Origin: Janthinobacterium rivuli
GTDB lineage: Bacteria; Pseudomonadota; Gammaproteobacteria; Burkholderiales; Burkholderiaceae_D
Assembly (NCBI RefSeq): GCF_029690045.1
Contig: NZ_CP121464.1
Coordinates: 4,340,001 to 4,404,000, forward strand
Direction: 5' to 3'
Length of the DNA: 64,000 bases
Shown: piece by piece, positions 35,868 to 44,292 of the stretch
How the letters are laid out: every line of letters begins with the position of its first letter
How positions within the stretch are numbered: the first letter of the stretch is position 1
Notes under the pieces: model-generated
What the model was told of the DNA's origin: nothing
Databases searched by the model: none
Seen by the model: only the letters and a program-made list of their open reading frames with translations
Program-made: the position numbers and the translations under genes

Positions 35868-36668
35868 ATGAATACACTTACTCAGCCCCCGCCTCCTGAC
35901 TCTGAAGATAGCAATGTTCGAGCACTCGGCTCCCTGTATTTATCGGTTTCTAATCAATGGCACGATAAAGACCAGGAACGTGCGAACCGTTTTTTCCAAG
36001 AATGGCTTCGAATGTTGCAAGACGAAGTACAGGAGAAAGAAGCTACCATTATAGAAATAATGGCACGCCTTGACTTGCACGACGAACGCATTGCTGAACG
36101 GGTTCAGAGTCAAGCATTCCAATCACTGGTAAGGAAAACATTTCGGGACTGGGCAGGAGCCGAAAGTGAAGAAAAGCGTGTCTGGATTCGCAATATTCTG
36201 GCAAACGCTGCCGGATCTCAGACTTCAAGTGATGACGTTGTTCGCATGTTCATCAGTTGGATAGGCCAATTCTCCGAGCTTCATTTTCAAGTCATCGGCC
36301 AAATATACCAAGCTCATGGTCGAGGCACCTCGCGCGGCATGATCTGGCGTGACCTGAACCGTCCAGCAGTCCGAGAAGACTCGGCAGATGCAGACCTCTA
36401 TCGTCTACTCTTCCGCGATCTGTCGATGGGTGGAATCATCAGGCAGCATCGGGAAGTAAACTACGCTGGACAGTTCCTTGCTAAGCCTGCTGCTAAACGC
36501 AGTACCAGCGGGGGAGCCAAAACAACAGTCTCTTCGTTTGACATGGACGAACAGTACGAACTAACCGAACTCGGTGCCCAGTTCGTTCACTATGCTATGA
36601 CCGATCTGCCATTGAAAGTCGAATACCGCTACTCATCCTCTGACGAACAAGGGAAATACCCAGAATGA
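35868..36668 (+). CDS. uncharacterised partner protein of the TIR gene
   Basis: A 266-aa soluble protein of unknown family. Residues about 30-90 form a long charged helical or coiled segment (EWLRMLQDEVQEKEATIIEIMARLD). Residues 95-150 (AGAESEEKRVWIRNILANAAGS, then MFISWIGQFSELHFQVIGQIY) resemble the helical core of DUF4393/Abi-alpha-like proteins, by impression only. Residues 150-250 look winged-helix-like (RGMIWRDLN, DLYRLLFRDLSMGGII, YELTELGAQFVHYAM). It overlaps the TIR gene by ATGA, so the two are translated as a pair. Codon use is visibly less GC-rich than in neighbours, suggesting transfer. A sensor or regulator of the TIR effector is a reasonable guess. Confidence 0.75.
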   Translation: MNTLTQPPPPDSEDSNVRALGSLYLSVSNQWHDKDQERANRFFQEWLRMLQDEVQEKEATIIEIMARLDLHDERIAERVQSQAFQSLVRKTFRDWAGAESEEKRVWIRNILANAAGSQTSSDDVVRMFISWIGQFSELHFQVIGQIYQAHGRGTSRGMIWRDLNRPAVREDSADADLYRLLFRDLSMGGIIRQHREVNYAGQFLAKPAAKRSTSGGAKTTVSSFDMDEQYELTELGAQFVHYAMTDLPLKVEYRYSSSDEQGKYPE

Positions 36669-37486
36669 TTTTTCTGTCGCATAACTGGAATGACAAACCC
36701 ATCATCGAGCGATTTGACCAAGCGCTCATTAAGATATTCGGGCGTGAGAACGTGTTCTACGACTCTTGGAACATTCAGCCAGGTGACGGGATCATCGACA
36801 AGATGGAAAATGGTCTGCAATCGTGCAAATACTTCCTCTTTTTTGTCTCAGCGAAAAGCTTGGCCAGCCCGATGGTTAAGCTCGAGTGGCAAAATGCACT
36901 TATGCGTTCGGCAAAAAACGATTGCATCAAGTTCATACCTATCCGTGTTGATAAATCCGATATGCCAGTGTTGCTGACCCAGACTGCTTGGATTGACTTG
37001 TACAACCATGGCCTTGACGTCGCGGTGCGTCAAGCTATTGACGTTTGTTCCGGGAGGAACGTCTATGAACCATCCTCAAAAACATTTAGCAATCTTCATG
37101 CATTGGTGAGTGGAGAAGGGGAAGTTTGCAATATTGAGATTGTGGCAGAGCACTTCATGGAACCGATCTCCAGTTTCGCTTTTTTCTTCACTAGCCCACA
37201 TGAAGGCCTTTATTTCGACATCCCAGGTGAACCAGCTCATAAAACGGGAACCTTAACAGGTTGCAAACTTCCTGACGGTACCGTGGCAAATGTTAAAACC
37301 ATGGCTCTCGATCGACCAACGACGCCAGGCCATCCATTTAAAGTCCGTATCCAGATCAACAATAACGCGAACCTGCAAATCATTAGCATCAGACACGAAC
37401 GAAAGAGTAACGACTGGGTACCAGTTAAGATCACATTCCTAAATGCATTAATAACGCCAAAAGCCTTTTTCGACACGCCTGCTTAA
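36665..37486 (+). CDS. TIR-domain protein, putative defence effector
   Basis: A 273-aa protein. The N-terminal 135 residues form a TIR-type domain: strand and loop IFLSHNWNDKPIIERF, BB-loop region WNIQPGDGIIDKMENGL, strand YFLFFVSAKSLASP, then VKLEWQNALM, where Glu74 sits at the position of the catalytic Glu of TIR NAD-hydrolases. Residues about 145-273 form a separate beta-rich domain (EVCNIEIVAEHF, FAFFFTSPHEGLYFDIPG, HPFKVRIQINNNANLQIISI) that I cannot identify. Bacterial TIR proteins often deplete NAD or make cyclic ADP-ribose signals on infection. It lies in an AT-rich two-gene unit with the preceding gene. Confidence 0.85.
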   Translation: MIFLSHNWNDKPIIERFDQALIKIFGRENVFYDSWNIQPGDGIIDKMENGLQSCKYFLFFVSAKSLASPMVKLEWQNALMRSAKNDCIKFIPIRVDKSDMPVLLTQTAWIDLYNHGLDVAVRQAIDVCSGRNVYEPSSKTFSNLHALVSGEGEVCNIEIVAEHFMEPISSFAFFFTSPHEGLYFDIPGEPAHKTGTLTGCKLPDGTVANVKTMALDRPTTPGHPFKVRIQINNNANLQIISIRHERKSNDWVPVKITFLNALITPKAFFDTPA

Positions 37487-37597
37487 AGGGAGTGTTCCTG
37501 CAGCAAGATTAGCAGCATCGGCAGCTTTTTACGCATGAACAAATACCGAAAAGGCGCCTTTGATGACCGCCCGCCTGCCTCTGCAGCCAACCTTTTC

Positions 37598-37690
37598 TCG
37601 GCAATGATGCTACTCAAAGGTCAGTGAATGGAAGAATCGCTGTTGGGATGCAAGCGACTGCGCGTCATGCTCCTTATCGGCAATGATGCT
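37598..37690. repeat. 14-bp direct repeat flanking 65 bases at the right border of the TIR region
   Basis: TCGGCAATGATGCT occurs at 37598-37611 and again at 37677-37690, both after a CTT-containing stretch. The second copy abuts the stop codon of the secreted protein gene. It may be a duplication left when the AT-rich segment was inserted. A 12-bp perfect palindrome AAAGGCGCCTTT lies nearby at 37550-37561. The rest of 37487-37690 holds nothing I can identify. Confidence 0.6.
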
Positions 37691-38007
37691 CAACATATAC
37701 CCCGCATGGGTATTGCGCCTTCCGAAACACATGCATCGGCGATCAACATGGCACTGAAGAAACGTGGCGACCGCTCAAGCTCATATTCAACCTTGGCATT
37801 GTCAATGCTGACATGAAGGCGCTCAGGGTCGGAATGCATGTGCACGACATCGACGACATCGCCGTCGATCACCCAATCAGCCCTGTCTGCCGCGTCTTGC
37901 GCGGATTTGACGATGGCGGTGCAATCCTTGCCAGTCTGGGCAAGAGCCGCGTTTGAGAACAGGAAGAAACTCAGTGCGGTGACAAGGAACAGGTTTTTCA
38001 AGCGCAT
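37690..38007 (-). CDS. small exported protein, unknown
   Basis: A 105-aa protein with a clear signal peptide (MRLKNLFLVTALSFFLFSNAALAQ). It is followed by KDCTAIVKSAQDAADRADWVIDGDVVDVVHM and YELERSPRFFSAMLIADACVSEG; two cysteines may form a disulphide. The family is unknown. AAAGAG precedes ATG 38007. The frame is open farther upstream, but only this start yields a signal peptide. It lies between the TIR region and the GlxA-type regulator. Confidence 0.68.
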   Translation of the reverse strand: MRLKNLFLVTALSFFLFSNAALAQTGKDCTAIVKSAQDAADRADWVIDGDVVDVVHMHSDPERLHVSIDNAKVEYELERSPRFFSAMLIADACVSEGAIPMRGIC

Positions 38008-38113
38008 CTCTTTCGGCAGGGTAATGTCAATATGTAAAATTCGCGTGAATATTACCCCAGCACAACTAGAAATGCACTTTATTATTTGGCAACAAGAAGG
38101 GCCGTATCCGGAC

Positions 38114-39109
38114 TCAGGCCATGCCATCGGCCGAGCGCTGGCGGAACAGCTTGCGGTACGCCGAGGGCGACGTCTGCAGGCTGGTACGGAAATGCTGGCG
38201 CAGCGACAGGGCCGTGCCGAAGCCGGCCTCTTGCGCCACGACATCGATCGAGGCCGCGCTCTTTTCCAGCATGCCTTGTGCATGCGCCAGGCGCTGGTTC
38301 AGCAGCCACTGCTTGAACGACGTACCCGTCGCCTGGCGAAAGTGACGCGTGAAATTGCGCCGGCTCATGGCGGCACGTTCGGCCAGCGCGTCGATGCTGT
38401 GCGCCTGGCCCAGGCTGGCCGTCACGCTGGCCAGCACGTCGGCAAAACGCCCTTCGCTGCCGGACACGGGCAGCGGGCGCTCGATGAATTGCGCCTGCCC
38501 GCCTTGGCGGTGCGGCGCCACCAGCAACCGGCGCGCCACCCGGTTCGCCACTTCGGCGCCCGCCAGCTGGCGCAGCAAATACAGGCAGCAATCGAGGCCG
38601 GCCGCCACGCCGGCCGACGTCAGCACGCCGCCATCGTCCACGTACAGCACTTCCCGGTCCACCCTGACCTTGGGATAGCGTGCCGCCAGCCGGTCCGCCA
38701 TGCCCCAGTGCGTGGCCGCGCTCTTGCCGTCCAACAAGCCCGCCTGCGCCAGTGGAAACGCGCCCAGGCACAGGCCCACCATGCGCGCGCCGCGCCGGCT
38801 GGCCGCCTGCAACGCCTCGACCAGGCGCGCCGCCGCATCGCGGCAATCGTCGTGCCAGGCCGGCATGATGACGATATCGGCTCCCCCCAGCCCTTCCAGG
38901 CCGAACTCGGGCGTGATGGAAAAGCCGGCCGCCGTGCGCAAGGGCGCGGGATCGGCGGCGCACACGCGCACGTGGAAAGGCGGCAGATCGGCCTCGTCCG
39001 TCTGGGCGCCAAACACGAGACAAGGCACGGACAGGTGAAACGGCGTCATGCCGTCGAAGGCGATCACGGCTACCGTCAAAGGAGCGGCATGGGCAAGAGA
39101 AGCAGTCAT
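38114..39109 (-). CDS. GlxA-family transcriptional regulator (DJ-1/PfpI plus AraC)
   Basis: A 331-aa protein. The N-terminal DJ-1/PfpI-like domain (VAVIAFDGMTPFHLSVPCLVF, VIMPAWHDD, ARMVGLCLGAFPLAQAGLLDG with the elbow Cys) binds an unknown ligand. The C-terminal AraC domain has two HTH units (IDALAERAAMSRRNFTRHFRQ and DVVAQEAGFGTALSLRQHFR). It is divergent from an isochorismatase-family hydrolase, which it probably regulates. A decayed copy of its last 35 codons lies at 35525-35632. Confidence 0.92.
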   Translation of the reverse strand: MTASLAHAAPLTVAVIAFDGMTPFHLSVPCLVFGAQTDEADLPPFHVRVCAADPAPLRTAAGFSITPEFGLEGLGGADIVIMPAWHDDCRDAAARLVEALQAASRRGARMVGLCLGAFPLAQAGLLDGKSAATHWGMADRLAARYPKVRVDREVLYVDDGGVLTSAGVAAGLDCCLYLLRQLAGAEVANRVARRLLVAPHRQGGQAQFIERPLPVSGSEGRFADVLASVTASLGQAHSIDALAERAAMSRRNFTRHFRQATGTSFKQWLLNQRLAHAQGMLEKSAASIDVVAQEAGFGTALSLRQHFRTSLQTSPSAYRKLFRQRSADGMA

Positions 39110-39221
39110 GGCCCGATTTTATCGCACATAGGCCTTCGGGCCACTTTTTATTTGCATCGCGCGGCTTGACAATGGCTGTATCGGGGAAGTCCTTCCCCTT
39201 TCAACCATTCAGGAGTCACGC

Positions 39222-39860
39222 ATGTCCAACACTACCGCACCACGCCGCGCCCTGCTCGTCATCGACGTGCAAAATGAATACTTCACGGGCGACATGCCCA
39301 TCGAATACCCGTCCGTCGACATCTCGCTGCCGAATATCGTCACCGCCATGGCCGCCGCCCGCACCGCCGGCGTGCCCGTCATCGTCGTCCAGCACGACGC
39401 GCCGGAAGCCTCGCCCATCTTCGCCAAAGGCAGCGATGGCTGGCAGCTGCATCCGCAAGTGGCCGCCTTTGCCGCCGACCACCGCATCAACAAGAGCATG
39501 GGCAGCGCCTTTGCGGGCACGGATCTGCGCGCCTGGCTCGATAGCCACAACATCGACACCTTGAGCGTGATCGGCTACATGACGCACAACTGCGACGCCG
39601 CCACCATCTACCACGCCGCGCACGACGGCTTGCAAGTGGAATTCCTGCAGGACGCCACCGGCACCCTGCCCTACGCCAACGCAGGCGGCACGGCCAGCGC
39701 CGAGGAAATCCACCGTGTCTTCAGCGCCGTCTTCCATTCGAATTTCGCCGCCGTCGCCAGCACGCAGGACTGGCTCAATGCCGTGCGCGAGGGCAAACCG
39801 CTGGAAATAGACAATATCTATCTGTCGAACCAGCGCGCGCGCAAGGCGCAGGTGAACTGA
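39222..39860 (+). CDS. cysteine hydrolase, isochorismatase family
   Basis: A 212-aa protein with the family fold and triad: Asp in LLVIDVQNEYF, a downstream basic residue region (INKSMGSAFAGT), and nucleophilic Cys in GYMTHNCDAAT. The cis-peptide region (VIGYMTHNC) is intact. Such enzymes hydrolyse amides such as nicotinamide, N-carbamoyl compounds or ureido acids; the substrate cannot be told here. AGGAG stands seven bases before ATG. Divergence from a GlxA-type regulator suggests inducible expression. Confidence 0.9.
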   Translation: MSNTTAPRRALLVIDVQNEYFTGDMPIEYPSVDISLPNIVTAMAAARTAGVPVIVVQHDAPEASPIFAKGSDGWQLHPQVAAFAADHRINKSMGSAFAGTDLRAWLDSHNIDTLSVIGYMTHNCDAATIYHAAHDGLQVEFLQDATGTLPYANAGGTASAEEIHRVFSAVFHSNFAAVASTQDWLNAVREGKPLEIDNIYLSNQRARKAQVN

Positions 39861-39914
39861 CGCCGGCGGGAATGGACGGGTATCATGCGTCCATTCCCTA
39901 TTTGATGATGAACG

Positions 39915-40475
39915 ATGCGAAAAATAACTGTGCTCGGTTCAAGCGCTGTTGGCTTGTTCCTGCTGGCCACGGCCGCGCTGGTGCTCGATGGACTCAACGA
40001 CAAGCCGGCCCCCGCCGACGTGATCGTCGTGCCCGGCAATACGATCCTGCCCGACGGCACGCCCAGCCCCCGCCTGCAGGCGCGGCTCGACGCGACGCTC
40101 AAGCAGTTCCAGGAACACAGGGCGCCGCATATCCTCGTCAGCGGGGCAACGGGCAAGGAAGGTTTTGACGAGGCCGCGGCTATGGCCCGCTACCTGCAAT
40201 CGCGCGGCGTGCCAGCCAGCGCCATCCTTGAGGATAATCAAGGATGGACGACGGACGCCACGGCCCGCAACACGGCGCTTCTCATGCGCCAGCACGGCTG
40301 GCAGACAGCCATGGTCGCCACGCAATATTTTCATGTACCGCGCTTCCGGCTGGCTTTGGAGCGGGCCGGCATCAGCGTCAGCGGCCAGGTGCACGCGCCC
40401 TACTTCGAGCTGCGCGACCTGTATTCCGTGCCGCGCGAAACGGTAGGTTACGCCGTGTATTTCATGCGCCATTGA
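39915..40475 (+). CDS. YdcF/SanA/ElyC-like DUF218 protein
   Basis: A 186-aa protein with one N-terminal membrane anchor (VGLFLLATAALVL) and a Rossmann-like DUF218 domain: ADVIVVPGNTILPDG, PHILVSGATGKEGFDEAAAMARYL, EDNQGWTTDATARNTALLM, MVATQYFHVPRFRLALERAG. Family members act around the cell envelope (ElyC, SanA), often in peptidoglycan or lipid-carrier homeostasis. It is convergent with glpK. Confidence 0.85.
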   Translation: MRKITVLGSSAVGLFLLATAALVLDGLNDKPAPADVIVVPGNTILPDGTPSPRLQARLDATLKQFQEHRAPHILVSGATGKEGFDEAAAMARYLQSRGVPASAILEDNQGWTTDATARNTALLMRQHGWQTAMVATQYFHVPRFRLALERAGISVSGQVHAPYFELRDLYSVPRETVGYAVYFMRH

Positions 40476-40482
40476 TACCAGT

Positions 40483-41976
40483 TCACTCGCTCCAGTCGCG
40501 CGAGCGCTCCACTGCCCGCTGCCATTTGTGCAGCCGGCTCAAGCGTTCGTCGGCCGCCATGGCCGGTTCGAAACGGCGTCCCACCTGCCACTGGGCGGCG
40601 ATTTCTTCCTGCGATTCCCAGAAACCCACGGCCAGGCCCGCCAGGTAGGCGGCGCCCAAGGCTGTCGTTTCCGTCACCACGGGACGCACCACGGGCACAT
40701 TTAATATGTCGGCCTGGAACTGCATCAACATGTCGTTGCGGGCCGCGCCGCCATCGACGCGCAATTCGGATAGCGCAATGCCCGCGTCGTCCTGCATGGC
40801 GGACAGGACGTCCACGTTCTGGTAGGCCACGCCTTCCAATGCCGCGCGCGCGATATGGGCCTTGCCCGTGCCGCGCGTGATGCCGATCAGGGTGCCGCGC
40901 GCATATGGGTCCCAGTACGGCGCACCGAGGCCCGCGAACGCGGGCACGAAGACCAGGCCGCCCGAATCGGGCACGCTGGTGGCCAGCGCTTCCACTTCGG
41001 ACGAGTCGCGGATGATGCCGATGCCGTCGCGCATCCACTGCACGGCCGCGCCGGCGATAAAGGCGCTGCCTTCGAGCAAATAATCGGTCTTGTCGCTGCC
41101 GGCACCCAGGCTCCAGCCCACCGTCGTCAGCAGCCGGTTTTTCGATGGCAATGGGCGCTTGCCCACGTTCATCAGCATGAAGCAGCCCGTGCCGTACGTA
41201 TTCTTGGCCATGCCCGGTTTCAGGCACGCCTGGCCGAAGGTGGCGGCCTGCTGGTCGCCCGCGATGCCAGCGATCGGCACGGACACGCCCAGCAATGCAG
41301 CGTGCGTGTGCGCGGCCACACCGCTCGATGGCACGACATCGGGCAGCAGGGAGGCGGGGATGCCGAGCAGCGCCAGCAAGTCCGTGTCCCACTGCAAGGT
41401 ATGAATGTTGAACAGCATGGTGCGCGCCGCGTTGCTCGTGTCCGTCAAGTGGGCGCCGCTCATCTTGTAGATCAGCCAGCTGTCGACGGTGCCGAAGGCC
41501 AGCTCTCCCCGTTCGGCGCGCGCGCGGGCGCCGGCCACGTTGTCGAGCAGCCATTTGAGTTTGGTGGCGGAAAAATAGGCGTCCAGTACGAGACCCGTCT
41601 TTTGCTGGATCAAGTCCGCCTTGCCCTGCTCGACCAGTTGCTCGCAATAGGCGGCATTTCTGCGGTCTTGCCAGACGATGGCGTTGGCGACGGGTTCGCC
41701 CGTGGCGCGGTCCCACAGCACCGTCGTTTCGCGCTGATTGGTCACGCCGATGGCGGCCACATCGCTTGCCGCCACGCCGCTGTCGCGCAATACCTGGTGC
41801 AGCACGCCCTCTTGCGAGGCCCAGATTTCGTTCGCGTCATGCTCGACCCAGCCCGGCTGGGGGAAAATCTGGCGGAACTCGCGCTGCGCGCTGGCGTGCG
41901 GCCGGCCCGCATGGTCGAACAGGATGGCGCGCGAACTGGTGGTGCCCTGATCTAAAGCAAGTATGTATTTGGTCAT
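40483..41976 (-). CDS. glpK: glycerol kinase
   Basis: A 497-aa FGGY kinase that phosphorylates glycerol to sn-glycerol 3-phosphate. Visible motifs are [18 protein letters not shown] (phosphate loop), [53 protein letters not shown] (catalytic Asp) and the C-terminal [20 protein letters not shown]. Length and motifs fit GlpK throughout. It is the last gene of the glp unit, 78 bases after glpV, with only a weak ribosome-binding site. Confidence 0.97.
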   Translation of the reverse strand: MTKYILALDQGTTSSRAILFDHAGRPHASAQREFRQIFPQPGWVEHDANEIWASQEGVLHQVLRDSGVAASDVAAIGVTNQRETTVLWDRATGEPVANAIVWQDRRNAAYCEQLVEQGKADLIQQKTGLVLDAYFSATKLKWLLDNVAGARARAERGELAFGTVDSWLIYKMSGAHLTDTSNAARTMLFNIHTLQWDTDLLALLGIPASLLPDVVPSSGVAAHTHAALLGVSVPIAGIAGDQQAATFGQACLKPGMAKNTYGTGCFMLMNVGKRPLPSKNRLLTTVGWSLGAGSDKTDYLLEGSAFIAGAAVQWMRDGIGIIRDSSEVEALATSVPDSGGLVFVPAFAGLGAPYWDPYARGTLIGITRGTGKAHIARAALEGVAYQNVDVLSAMQDDAGIALSELRVDGGAARNDMLMQFQADILNVPVVRPVVTETTALGAAYLAGLAVGFWESQEEIAAQWQVGRRFEPAMAADERLSRLHKWQRAVERSRDWSE

Positions 41977-42054
41977 TGTCTGGTGGTGCGGAAAAGCGGG
42001 TAAAAACAGGCACGGAGCGGATTCACTCCGTGCCCTCAGGACAGCGCAGGCAGT

Positions 42055-43782
42055 TTACCTTACCTTGCCTTCTTTCCAGGCTTGCAGCAGCTTGTCGTAG
42101 GCAATCGTTTCACCCTTCGGTTTTTCATTCGCCAGCTTTTTCCATGGAGCGTGCTGGTCCGACAGATACTGGTTCGGATCAACTTTCGGATTGAGCTTGG
42201 GTGCGCAGGCCTTCATGCCGGCCCGCTGCAAGCGCGCCATGACCTGGTCCATTTCCTCGGCCAGGTTATCCATGGCGGCTTGCGGCGTTTTTTCCGCCGT
42301 GATGGCCGTGGCCACGTTTTTCCACCACAGCTGCGCCAGCTTCGGATAGTCGGGCACGTTGTTGCCCGTCGGCGTCCACGCCACGCGGGCCGGGCTACGG
42401 TAGAACTCGATCAAGCCGCCGTATTCGTTCGCGTGCTTCGTAAAATAATCGTGGCGGATGTCGGAATCGCGGATGAAGGTCAGGCCGACGATCGATTTCT
42501 TCAGCGACACGGTTTTCGACGTAACGAATTGCGCGTACAGCCAGGCGGCCGCCTTGCGGTCGTCCGGCGTGGACTTGAACAGGAACCAGGAACCGACGTC
42601 CTGGTAGCCGTTCTGCATGCCCTCTTTCCAGTACGGACCGTGCGGCGACGGCGCCATACGCCATTTTGGCGTGCCATCCTTGTTCACCACTGGCAAGCCT
42701 GGTTTCGTCATGCCGGCCGTAAATGCCGTGTACCAGAAGATTTGCTGGGCGATTTCGCCCTGCGCCGGCACGGGGCCCGATTCCGAGAAATTCATGCCGT
42801 TCGCCTGCGGCGGCGCGTATTTCTTCATCCAGTCGATATATTTCGTCAGCGCAAAGACGGCCGCCGGCGAATTGGTGGCGCCGCCACGCGACATCGAGGC
42901 GCCCACGGGCGTGCACTTGTCGGCCGCGACCTTGATGCCCCATTCGTCGACAGGCATGCCGTTCGGAATACCCTTGTCGGCCGCGCCAGCCATCGACAGC
43001 CACGCATCCGTGAAGCGCCAGCCCAGCGATGGATCTTTCTTGCCGTAATCCATGTGGCCATAGACTTTCTTGCCGTCCAGTTCCTTCACGTCATTGGTAA
43101 AAAAGTCGGCGATGTCTTCATAGGCGGACCAGTTCTGCGGCACGCCCAGCTCGTAGCCATACTTGGCCTTGAACTTGGCTTGCAAATCCTTGCGCGCGAA
43201 CCAGTCGGCGCGGAACCAGTACAGGTTGGCGAATTGCTGGTCGGGCAGCTGATACACCTTGCCGTCCGGCGCCGTGGTAAAGCTGATGCCGATGAAATCT
43301 TTCAGGTCCAGGCCGGGATTGGTAAATTCCTTGCCCTTGGCGGCCATGTAGTCGGACAGCGGCTCGACGGCGCCATAGCGGTAATGCGTGCCGATCAAAT
43401 CGGAATCGGAAATCCAGCCGTCATAGATGCTCTTGCCGGACTGCATCGAGGTCTGCAGCTTTTCCACCACGTCGCCTTCCTGGATGATGTCGTGGCGCAC
43501 CTTGATGCCCGTGATTTCCTCGAAGGCCTTGGCCAGGGTCTTCGATTCGTAGACGTGGGTGTCGATGGTTTCCGAGACCACGGAAATTTCCTTGATGCCC
43601 TTGGCTTTCAGCTTGGCCGCCGCATCGATGAACCATTTCATTTCAGCAAGCTGTTGCTGCTTGCTCAGGCTGGATGGCTGGAATTCCTTGTCGATCCAGG
43701 TTTGCGCCTGCTTGGCGTCGGCCAGGGCCGCATTCGACACGAGCATGGCCGCAGCCGCGAAGACCGTGAACTTCAATTTCAT
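42055..43782 (-). CDS. glpV: glycerol-3-phosphate/glycerol ABC transporter substrate-binding protein
   Basis: A 575-aa periplasmic binding protein with a signal peptide (MKLKFTVFAAAAMLVSNAALA). It belongs to the bacterial extracellular solute-binding family 1, but at well over 500 residues it is longer than classical UgpB/MalE. Context (two permeases, two ATPases, a DUF2160 protein, glpD, glpK) matches the GlpSTPQUV glycerol importer described in Rhizobium. GGGAGAT precedes the ATG. A palindromic repeat sits between glpU and this gene and may allow separate expression of the binding protein. Confidence 0.93.
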   Translation of the reverse strand: MKLKFTVFAAAAMLVSNAALADAKQAQTWIDKEFQPSSLSKQQQLAEMKWFIDAAAKLKAKGIKEISVVSETIDTHVYESKTLAKAFEEITGIKVRHDIIQEGDVVEKLQTSMQSGKSIYDGWISDSDLIGTHYRYGAVEPLSDYMAAKGKEFTNPGLDLKDFIGISFTTAPDGKVYQLPDQQFANLYWFRADWFARKDLQAKFKAKYGYELGVPQNWSAYEDIADFFTNDVKELDGKKVYGHMDYGKKDPSLGWRFTDAWLSMAGAADKGIPNGMPVDEWGIKVAADKCTPVGASMSRGGATNSPAAVFALTKYIDWMKKYAPPQANGMNFSESGPVPAQGEIAQQIFWYTAFTAGMTKPGLPVVNKDGTPKWRMAPSPHGPYWKEGMQNGYQDVGSWFLFKSTPDDRKAAAWLYAQFVTSKTVSLKKSIVGLTFIRDSDIRHDYFTKHANEYGGLIEFYRSPARVAWTPTGNNVPDYPKLAQLWWKNVATAITAEKTPQAAMDNLAEEMDQVMARLQRAGMKACAPKLNPKVDPNQYLSDQHAPWKKLANEKPKGETIAYDKLLQAWKEGKVR

Positions 43783-43872
43783 CGTGAATCTCCCTTATAG
43801 TTGTCATCCGGCCTGCCGGAGGCTGGCCGCTTTTTCATCTACGATTTAACACACCCAACTAACTTAACGCAC

Positions 43873-43982
43873 CTGACAGAAGCGTAGCGAGCGGCAGTGA
43901 TTTGTGGCCGAGAAGCGCAACCGTACTTTAGTACGGTGAGCATCGCCGGCCGCAAAGCGCGCCGCGCAGTAGCTTATGTCAG
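43873..43982. repeat. intergenic palindromic repeat element between glpU and glpV
   Basis: The ends CTGACAGAAGC and GCTTATGTCAG are inverted repeats. The centre contains a second small dyad, CCGTAC-TTTA-GTACGG. The whole 110 bases can fold into a long imperfect hairpin in glp mRNA. It looks like a REP/BIME-type mobile intergenic element, by its shape; no second copy is present in this window. Confidence 0.65.
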
Positions 43983-43988
43983 ATGCTC

Positions 43989-44291
43989 TCACCCCCAACG
44001 CATTACCACCAACAACACTACAAAACTGATGCCGGCACCAATCGCCTGCTGCATTTCCGTAAACCCCGCCCACGCCAGATTCACATAGGCCGCCGTGAGT
44101 AAACCAATGAACAGGCGGTCGCCGCGCGTGGTCGGCATGGGCAAAAAGCCCTTGCGTGCTATGCTGGGCGAACGGATTTGCCACACCGTCATGCCGGCCA
44201 GCATCAGGCCGATGCAAATGAAGAAGATGGCCACTTCCGGCGTCCACGCCATCCAGCCGAACAGGCTGGCTGTGCTATCGGTATTTTCCAT
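43989..44291 (-). CDS. glpU: DUF2160 membrane protein of the glycerol importer
   Basis: A 100-aa protein with two to three membrane helices (VAIFFICIGLMLAGMTVW, LFIGLLTAAYVNLAWAGF, GAGISFVVLLVVM). It matches the DUF2160 family found only with GlpSTPQV-type transporters; its exact role is unknown. ATG 44291 follows the glpQ stop by one base. The frame is open upstream inside glpQ, but this start fits the operon spacing. Confidence 0.9.
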   Translation of the reverse strand: MENTDSTASLFGWMAWTPEVAIFFICIGLMLAGMTVWQIRSPSIARKGFLPMPTTRGDRLFIGLLTAAYVNLAWAGFTEMQQAIGAGISFVVLLVVMRWG

Positions 44292-44292
44292 G

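Noticed and set aside
37550..37561. AAAGGCGCCTTT palindrome considered as terminator of the TIR pair
   Set aside because: It has no loop and no T-run; it may be a protein-binding site, but nothing supports a specific call.
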